From the IMG/VR virus record IMGVR_UViG_3300013102_000034, positions 1 to 60,738 of that record: DNA of 60,738 nt; one strand, 5' to 3'. Positions 56,142 to 60,738 of the stretch are shown in pieces (the first letter of the stretch is position 1; each line of letters begins with the position of its first letter). Source of the stretch: a virus. The notes beneath the pieces were generated by a model. The model searched no databases. It worked only from the letters and a program-made list of their open reading frames with translations, and was not told where the DNA came from. Made by a program: the position numbers and the translations under genes.

Positions 56142-56584
56142 GCGGTGGATTCACGGTCACCGGTCTCGATGCCCTGGAGCGCCGGTTCAATCCGAAGACA
56201 ACGATGGATCGCGTTGAGGCCGCCATGGCTGATGCAACCGACAAGGGCCGCGATGCCATGCGCGAGGCAGTGGAAACCCGAGGCACCGGCAAGACATGGA
56301 AGCACCCCTGGCGTGGCCGCTCCGGGTCAATCCCTGGCCGCGTGGACAGTGGTGACATGCTGGACGGCGTCAAGGGTGAGGTCACCGAGCGCACCCGCCA
56401 CAGCGTGACTGGCGTAGTGGGCTGGGACGACGACTCTGAGGCGTACATGGCATTCCAGGACCAGGGATTCCGCCACGTCCTGACCGGCGAATACGTGGAG
56501 GGAATGATGGCGCTGCGAGATGGCTCTGAGCTTGCAAAGACCAGTCTCATCGCAGACCTCGAACAGATCGTGAGGGACATCTGA
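56138..56584 (+). CDS. HK97 gp10-like head-tail connector
   Basis: GTG 56138 (GTGA overlap), 148 residues, starting FTVTGLDALERRFN and continuing with a long helix, then TRHSVTGVVGW and YMAFQDQGF, the pattern of gp10/neck proteins. Confidence 0.75.
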   Translation: MSGGFTVTGLDALERRFNPKTTMDRVEAAMADATDKGRDAMREAVETRGTGKTWKHPWRGRSGSIPGRVDSGDMLDGVKGEVTERTRHSVTGVVGWDDDSEAYMAFQDQGFRHVLTGEYVEGMMALRDGSELAKTSLIADLEQIVRDI

Positions 56585-57048
56585 TGGCATACGACGTCAA
56601 CCCTGGACGCGAGCAGCAGTCGATCATCGACTTTCTCCGCGCCGAATACCCGCACACGGTAGTTCTCCCCGATGGCATGCTCGATGATGACAACGACGAC
56701 ATCACATACAACGACGCAGGTCTGGTCGGGTTCATCGTTCTCTGGTTCTCGAACCCCAAGCCGTCTCCAGGAAATTCCGGCAAGAGCTTCGCAGGCGTTC
56801 GCCTGGATCAGCGTCACGCGACCGTTGACGTTGTCGCCGTTGCCCGTAATGGCACCGCGGCTCGAAACTTCCTGAATGACATTTACAACCGTCTCCTGGG
56901 ATTCCAGACTGACGGCGGCGGCAGGCTGACCGATGGGACCGCATTGTGGGGCGATACTCGTCAGGTTGCCTCCGAAAAGGACAGGCCGACACGATGGGCG
57001 CGAACTGCGCGATTTGACTTCGGCGTGAATTCAAAGAAGGTCGAATAG
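56584..57048 (+). CDS. Tail terminator protein
   Basis: TGATG overlap; 154 residues with the alpha/beta pattern of tail terminators (REQQSIIDFLRAEYP at the start, later NFLNDIYNRLLG). Its position before the tube genes fits. Confidence 0.72.
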   Translation: MAYDVNPGREQQSIIDFLRAEYPHTVVLPDGMLDDDNDDITYNDAGLVGFIVLWFSNPKPSPGNSGKSFAGVRLDQRHATVDVVAVARNGTAARNFLNDIYNRLLGFQTDGGGRLTDGTALWGDTRQVASEKDRPTRWARTARFDFGVNSKKVE

Positions 57049-57053
57049 ACCTT
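57037..57053 (+). other. Inverted repeat AAGGTC-GAATA-GACCTT
   Basis: Perfect 6+5+6 dyad overlapping the end of the tail terminator gene and lying just before the next -10 element. Confidence 0.55.
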
Positions 57054-57057
57054 ACGA

Positions 57058-57063
57058 TAGAAT
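57058..57063 (+). promoter_or_regulatory. -10-like TAGAAT
   Basis: Ends eight bases before ATG 57072. Confidence 0.45.
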
Positions 57064-57071
57064 GGAGACTG

Positions 57072-57287
57072 ATGGATACCGTACTGGCTTACAACGAGGT
57101 CTCTGAGGTGACCAAGCGGGTTCCCCGTAACCACTTCGACCACCCGATCCTCGGCGCTCACCTGCGCGAGGTCCGGTCGCCGAAGAAGCGCTCGCGCCTC
57201 AGTGAGATCGTGACGGAAGACGCGCCTGCAACTTCCACCGCCCGAGTGACCAATGTGGCCACTCCCGATAAGGACAAGGAAGACTAA
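57072..57287 (+). CDS. Small protein before the tail tube genes
   Basis: This 71-residue polar protein has a basic middle (RSPKKRSRLSE) and an acidic end. Probably expressed from a near-leaderless transcript. Role unknown. Confidence 0.68.
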   Translation: MDTVLAYNEVSEVTKRVPRNHFDHPILGAHLREVRSPKKRSRLSEIVTEDAPATSTARVTNVATPDKDKED

Positions 57288-57844
57288 TGGCAGGTGAAGC
57301 ATTCACCCAGGATTTGCGCCGCAACTCTGTCACGTTCAAGCTTTTTGACGTGGCCGCTTTTGCGGATCGCAACAACCCCACTCTTGCGGAACTGAATACG
57401 ACGAACCTTCGTCTCGGTTTCGACATTACGTGCGCTCTCGATGAGGAGGGTACGACGTTCACGATCGGTTCGTCCGAACTCGATGAGCGACTTTCGTACT
57501 GCGACAGCGTCGGCGTCTCGCGTCCGGGTGAGATCAACCCGGAACTCACGCTCGCCGCGTATCGAGATGAGGACCGTGCAGCTGACGGCGTTTTCAAGCG
57601 TGCGTTCGACTGGCTCCGTCACGCAGACCGCGAGTACATCATCGTGCAGCGCGTCGGCGACCAGGACTCTGGCCCGATGGACGGTAGCCCTGCGGCACCG
57701 TTCGCCGTGACCGATGACATCCGCATGATGGCATTCCGCACCGACTACCCCGTTGACACGCTGGCAAGCGGCGACCCTGTTCTGCTCGGGCAGACCGGCC
57801 TCACGGCTGGATGGGTCCGCTGGAACCTGCCTCCGGTCGCGTAA
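57287..57844 (+). CDS. Tail tube protein 1
   Basis: TAATG overlap; 185 residues, beta-rich, with VTFKLFDVAAFA and PTLAELN near the start and an NYxxT-like later region. It resembles the next gene and is probably a tube paralogue. Confidence 0.72.
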   Translation: MAGEAFTQDLRRNSVTFKLFDVAAFADRNNPTLAELNTTNLRLGFDITCALDEEGTTFTIGSSELDERLSYCDSVGVSRPGEINPELTLAAYRDEDRAADGVFKRAFDWLRHADREYIIVQRVGDQDSGPMDGSPAAPFAVTDDIRMMAFRTDYPVDTLASGDPVLLGQTGLTAGWVRWNLPPVA

Positions 57845-57858
57845 GAAAGGACTGAGAC

Positions 57859-58641
57859 ATGGATACTCGACTTAAGAGCATGGGTAATGTGCGGTTCCGC
57901 CTTTACGCCGACAACGCATTCGCGAACATCTCGTGGCCGACCGTGGCCGAACTGAACGCTGGCCAGGAGCTTGAGCAGGTCACGCTCTGGGACAATTTCG
58001 AGGTGGGCGCTCAGGCGTCTGAGACCTCTGACGCCGTCCCGATCGGGGCGAAGGCGAACGTGGTCCGTCGTGGTGGTGCCAACTACGGTGGCACGGCTTC
58101 GTTCTGGTATCCCGGATACCGCGCGGACCTCACGAACGCTGCGGCTCTCGTGTACCTGGCGCTCAAGGAGCTTCACACTCCCGGATACATCGCGCTCTCT
58201 GTGGACGGCGAGATCGGCGAGCCGGGTCAGCCTGCGTCCGACATGAGCTTCGCGAACGGTGACTACGTCTCCGTCATGAAGGTTGTTACGGACGAGTGGA
58301 CCGACATGATCACGGGAGAGGATGCGTTCTACTACACGCGGAACTTCCTCAAGGCCGGTGGCTTCGCTCCCTACACGGTTGCAAGCACCTCCGTACCCGT
58401 GCTTGACGTGACTTCGACTTCGGCAACTGGCGCTTCCGGCTCCAAGCTGTTCGTCACGGGTCTCGTCAACGGCCGCGACTGGACGCGAGGCGTGCAGTGG
58501 TCTTCGTCCGACCCGGCGATTGCCACGGTCTCCGCAACCGGTGTCGTGAACCTGCTCGCCGCAGGTTCGGTCACGATCACGGGAACCCTGCCTCGCGCAG
58601 TGCCCGCAGTCACCGACACGGTTGCCCTCACTGTCACCTGA
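57859..58641 (+). CDS. Major tail tube protein with Ig-like (BIG2) C-terminal domain
   Basis: ATG 57859 after GAAAGGACTGAGAC; 260 residues. Residues 1-175 are a tube-type beta domain; from about 180 a BIG2-like Ig domain follows (VQWSSSDPAIATVSATGVV then GSVTITGT), which would decorate the tail surface. The gene is followed by a terminator. Confidence 0.82.
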   Translation: MDTRLKSMGNVRFRLYADNAFANISWPTVAELNAGQELEQVTLWDNFEVGAQASETSDAVPIGAKANVVRRGGANYGGTASFWYPGYRADLTNAAALVYLALKELHTPGYIALSVDGEIGEPGQPASDMSFANGDYVSVMKVVTDEWTDMITGEDAFYYTRNFLKAGGFAPYTVASTSVPVLDVTSTSATGASGSKLFVTGLVNGRDWTRGVQWSSSDPAIATVSATGVVNLLAAGSVTITGTLPRAVPAVTDTVALTVT

Positions 58642-58654
58642 TTCTGATTCAGCG

Positions 58655-58690
58655 AAAGCGCCCTTGGTCTTCGGACTGGGGGCGCTTTTT
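58655..58690 (+). terminator. Terminator after the tail tube gene
   Basis: AAAGCGCCC (58655-58663) pairs with GGGCGCTTT (58680-58688), followed by TT. It limits read-through from the tube gene. Confidence 0.88.
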
Positions 58691-58698
58691 GCGTCTGG

Positions 58699-58704
58699 TA
58701 GCAT
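58699..58704 (+). promoter_or_regulatory. Extended -10-like TGG-TAGCAT
   Basis: Ends seven bases before ATG 58712, immediately after the terminator. Confidence 0.55.
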
Positions 58705-58711
58705 TGACAAT

Positions 58712-59365
58712 ATGAGCGAGGATATCGAAACCACTGACATTGACGAGTCCGCCGAGGACGTCGTCACGCCCGCAAACTTCTCCTTCTACGACATGATGGC
58801 TGGGGTATCGTACCCCAAGGACGTCATCACGATCAGCCTGGATGAAGCGGCCGCTTATGATGCGGCAAAGATCGTTGAGGACTTCGAGAAGACCGATGTC
58901 TCCTCGCTGACGCCGACGCAGGCGAAGAAGGCCGCCAAGGATTTCGAGGCGCGCATCGCCGAAGTCACGGAGCGCGTGAGTCGCAAGTCGGCAACCTTCC
59001 ACCTGACCGGCGTGAGCAGCGATCTCGTTGAGTCGGCAAAGGAGTCCGTGGACGACATGTTCATGGACAAGCGCAGGCAGCGCAAGCTCGCTGACGGCTC
59101 GCTCCAGAAGTACCTCCCCGAGGATCAGATGCAGCCGTACATGCGCATGCTGAACGCCACCATCTACGCACTCTACATCGAGAAGGTCGTCTACAACGAG
59201 AATGGCGTCACGTTCGTGGCACCGGACCCGGACATGATCGCGCACTTCTACGACACGGCCCCTGATGGCGCGAAGGCGAAGCTGAGTGAGGGCATCCAGA
59301 AGCTTCGCGTTGAGGCTGGCCAGTACGAGAGCTACCTCGACGAAGGTTTTTTTCAGAAGTCCTGA
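58712..59365 (+). CDS. Tail assembly chaperone, zero-frame product
   Basis: This 217-residue helical, acidic protein is the first of the two overlapping chaperone products that guide tape measure and tube assembly. It ends shortly after a run of seven T residues (59347-59353) where ribosomes can slip. Confidence 0.85.
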   Translation: MSEDIETTDIDESAEDVVTPANFSFYDMMAGVSYPKDVITISLDEAAAYDAAKIVEDFEKTDVSSLTPTQAKKAAKDFEARIAEVTERVSRKSATFHLTGVSSDLVESAKESVDDMFMDKRRQRKLADGSLQKYLPEDQMQPYMRMLNATIYALYIEKVVYNENGVTFVAPDPDMIAHFYDTAPDGAKAKLSEGIQKLRVEAGQYESYLDEGFFQKS

Positions 59366-59889
59366 CTCTTGACTCGCACGCCTGGATGAGACCAACCATC
59401 CAGGCGGCGATCGAGTCAGGACGGCCCCCACTGGAACTCCTGATGGATGAGCCGAATCGCGAGCGCACGCGCTTGGACGGCATTCTCATCAAGGCGTACT
59501 ACCTCCAGCAGGCGTATGAGGTTGATGGATACCCCATCTGGGTTGAAGACTCCCCCAGCGTCACCTTCGAGGCGAAGAGTCGGGTCATTCGCAGTCTTGC
59601 CGCCGTGGAGACCGCACAGGCCGCAGAGTCGAAGAAGAAGAACCCACGCCCCGGCAGGCGCTTCCATGCCGAAGCCAAGCTCGTTCCCGGAGCATCCTGG
59701 CCGACCCGCGCTGAATGGCTCAACAACCGTCAGCGTGGCGTCGAGTACAACGAGGACTCTACTCTTGTGGACCGCACTCGCGAGGCAGAGGAGCGCGCAG
59801 CGGCTCTTGTGGCACAGAACCCGGAAGCGGCCGACATTGTAGCGAAGTTCGCGGAAAGGTTCAAGTCGTCGGCTGGTAGTATGGACTAA
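59353..59889 (+). CDS. Tail assembly chaperone, -1 frameshift extension
   Basis: In the zero frame the sequence is GGT TTT TTT CAG; slipping back one base on T TTT TTT leads into an open frame that continues for 178 codons (SEVLTLDSHAWMRPTIQ...), giving a fusion of about 392 residues. The extension is helical with basic and acidic blocks. A separate start at ATG 59386 is possible but has no ribosome site. Confidence 0.88.
   Translation, partial: SEVLTLDSHAWMRPTIQAAIESGRPPLELLMDEPNRERTRLDGILIKAYYLQQAYEVDGYPIWVEDSPSVTFEAKSRVIRSLAAVETAQAAESKKKNPRPGRRFHAEAKLVPGASWPTRAEWLNNRQRGVEYNEDSTLVDRTREAEERAAALVAQNPEAADIVAKFAERFKSSAGSMD
59877..59882 (+). promoter_or_regulatory. Extended -10-like TGG-TAGTAT
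   Basis: Lies in the last codons of the chaperone extension, 41 bases before the tape measure TTG. Confidence 0.4.
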
Positions 59890-59923
59890 GAGCCTGTCCG
59901 TGTAACTTATAGGAGACCCCACC

Positions 59924-60738
59924 TTGGCCGATGAAGTCAATGTCGTACTCAAGGTCAGTGAACAGGGTTTCGACAAGGTAACAAAGGACATTGCCGCCCT
60001 CCGTTCGCAGCTTGAGGCTGCGGGCGTTGACATGTCCGAGTTCAACCGACGTTTGGACTCGATCGAGAAGACGGCAACTCGCGGCGCTCGCGCAAACAAG
60101 GAAGTCGCCAAGTCCAATCGGGACATTTCGAGCACCGCAAAGGGTGCCGCAGATGCGACCAAGGGCCAGGCTGACGCCGCCGATCGTGGCGCGCGGGCCA
60201 ACAAGAAGCTTGCCGAGTCGATCGATCCGATCGCGAACCCCTCCACCCGCTACGCCCTGTATGACGTCTCAAACGCATACCGTCTTCTGGGTGCGAGCAT
60301 GGCTGGTGCCGCGATCTACGCGGCCGTCGTGGGTGCTCGCTTCGAGTCTGCCTTCACGAACGTTCAGCGTACGCTCCAAACGAACACCACCGCCGAGCAG
60401 GTCGAAGAAATCCGCGGCTCCCTGGTACAGCTGAGCGGTCAGATTCCGCTCACGTTCCAGGAGCTTTCGCAGATTGCGACCATCGGTAACCAGATGGGTA
60501 TTGCCAAGGAGTCCGTGGTGGACTTCACTGGCACTATCGCGCGGTTCTCGTCGGTCGCTGGCATCTCTATCGATGAGACCACCAAGGCATTCGGTGGATT
60601 CATGGCGCAGACCGGCCTCGCGCCGAAGTACCTGGAGAACTTGGGTGCCGCCATTGCCAAGGTGGGTATCGACTCCAACGCTACCGAGGCGCAGATTCTC
60701 TCCCTCATGCGAGAGATTTCGGCCGGTGCGACGAGTGC
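59924..60738 (+). CDS. Tape measure protein, N-terminal part (runs off the window)
   Basis: TTG 59924 follows TATAGGAGACCCCACC. The 271 complete codons in the window encode a helical N-terminus rich in Ala, Lys and Asp, then a TMP-type domain (STRYALYDVSNAYRLLGASM). The frame continues at base 2 of the window after the shared 9 bases, giving one long gene. Confidence 0.92.
   Translation, partial: MADEVNVVLKVSEQGFDKVTKDIAALRSQLEAAGVDMSEFNRRLDSIEKTATRGARANKEVAKSNRDISSTAKGAADATKGQADAADRGARANKKLAESIDPIANPSTRYALYDVSNAYRLLGASMAGAAIYAAVVGARFESAFTNVQRTLQTNTTAEQVEEIRGSLVQLSGQIPLTFQELSQIATIGNQMGIAKESVVDFTGTIARFSSVAGISIDETTKAFGGFMAQTGLAPKYLENLGAAIAKVGIDSNATEAQILSLMREISAGATS
60730..60738 (+). repeat. 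9-base terminal repeat (identical to bases 1-9)
   Basis: GACGAGTGC occurs at both ends of the window within the same reading frame of the tape measure gene. It is best read as an assembly overlap of a circular or permuted genome. Confidence 0.85.

Noticed and set aside
1-60738. Lysogeny module (integrase, excise, immunity repressor, attachment site)
   Set aside because: No integrase-type catalytic motif or repressor-like gene was found; the HTH proteins at 17581-18120 and 27039-27590 are not of an obvious repressor type. The tmRNA-like element was considered as an attachment site but contains both halves of the RNA and has no integrase nearby.
1-60738. CRISPR array or insertion sequence
   Set aside because: No regularly spaced repeats and no transposase-like gene or flanking terminal repeats were seen.

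Overview
The window is essentially one complete genome of a tailed, siphovirus-type actinobacteriophage, opened inside its tape measure gene. The tape measure reading frame runs off the right end and resumes in the same frame at the left end, and the last 9 bases repeat the first 9, so the molecule is circular or circularly permuted and the window ends are an assembly cut. The genes are tightly packed with ATGA/GTGA stop-start overlaps, GTG and TTG starts are common, and many late starts look leaderless, all of which fits a high-GC actinobacterial host. The lysis module has an M15 peptidase and no mycolyl-arabinogalactan esterase (LysB), which argues for a host without a mycolate layer, for example Microbacterium or a relative (inference). 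No integrase or immunity repressor is recognisable, so the phage is probably lytic.

Layout. (1) About 44171-60738 plus 1-8979, + strand, late genes: metallophosphoesterase, HNH endonuclease, terminase subunits, portal, protease/scaffold, decoration protein, major capsid protein, head-associated fibre-like proteins and a GDPD-like enzyme, head-tail connectors, tail terminator, two tail tube proteins, tail chaperones with a -1 frameshift, tape measure, distal tail and minor tail proteins, M15 endolysin and three membrane proteins, ending at a strong terminator at 9004-9027. (2) 9030-21277, - strand: replication, recombination and RNA repair (RuvC-like nuclease, PrimPol-type primase, ssDNA-binding protein, Cas4/RecB-like nuclease, ERF annealing protein, DnaQ-like exonuclease, RNA ligase, polynucleotide kinase-phosphatase) and an 83-nt tmRNA-like RNA. 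(3) 21335-36443, - strand: an SNF2-type helicase and about 50 very small early genes, in short transcription units that each begin with a similar promoter (-35 and -10 around a palindrome) and a shared leader. (4) 36983-43980, + strand: a second early set of small genes, tRNA-Tyr, tRNA-Thr, a nucleotidyltransferase and a glutaredoxin-like protein, served by five N17 promoters. The non-coding gap at 33128-33741 holds large dyads, an AT-rich stretch and tandem repeats and is the best candidate for an origin or control region. A second gap, 36444-36982, separates the divergent early operons.

The genes suggest a phage that relies on the host replicase (no DNA polymerase is present) but carries its own priming, recombination and end-processing proteins, and puts unusual effort into RNA: a two-enzyme RNA repair pathway, two tRNAs and an alanine-type tmRNA-like RNA that has lost its message domain. 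That last element is the most novel feature seen.
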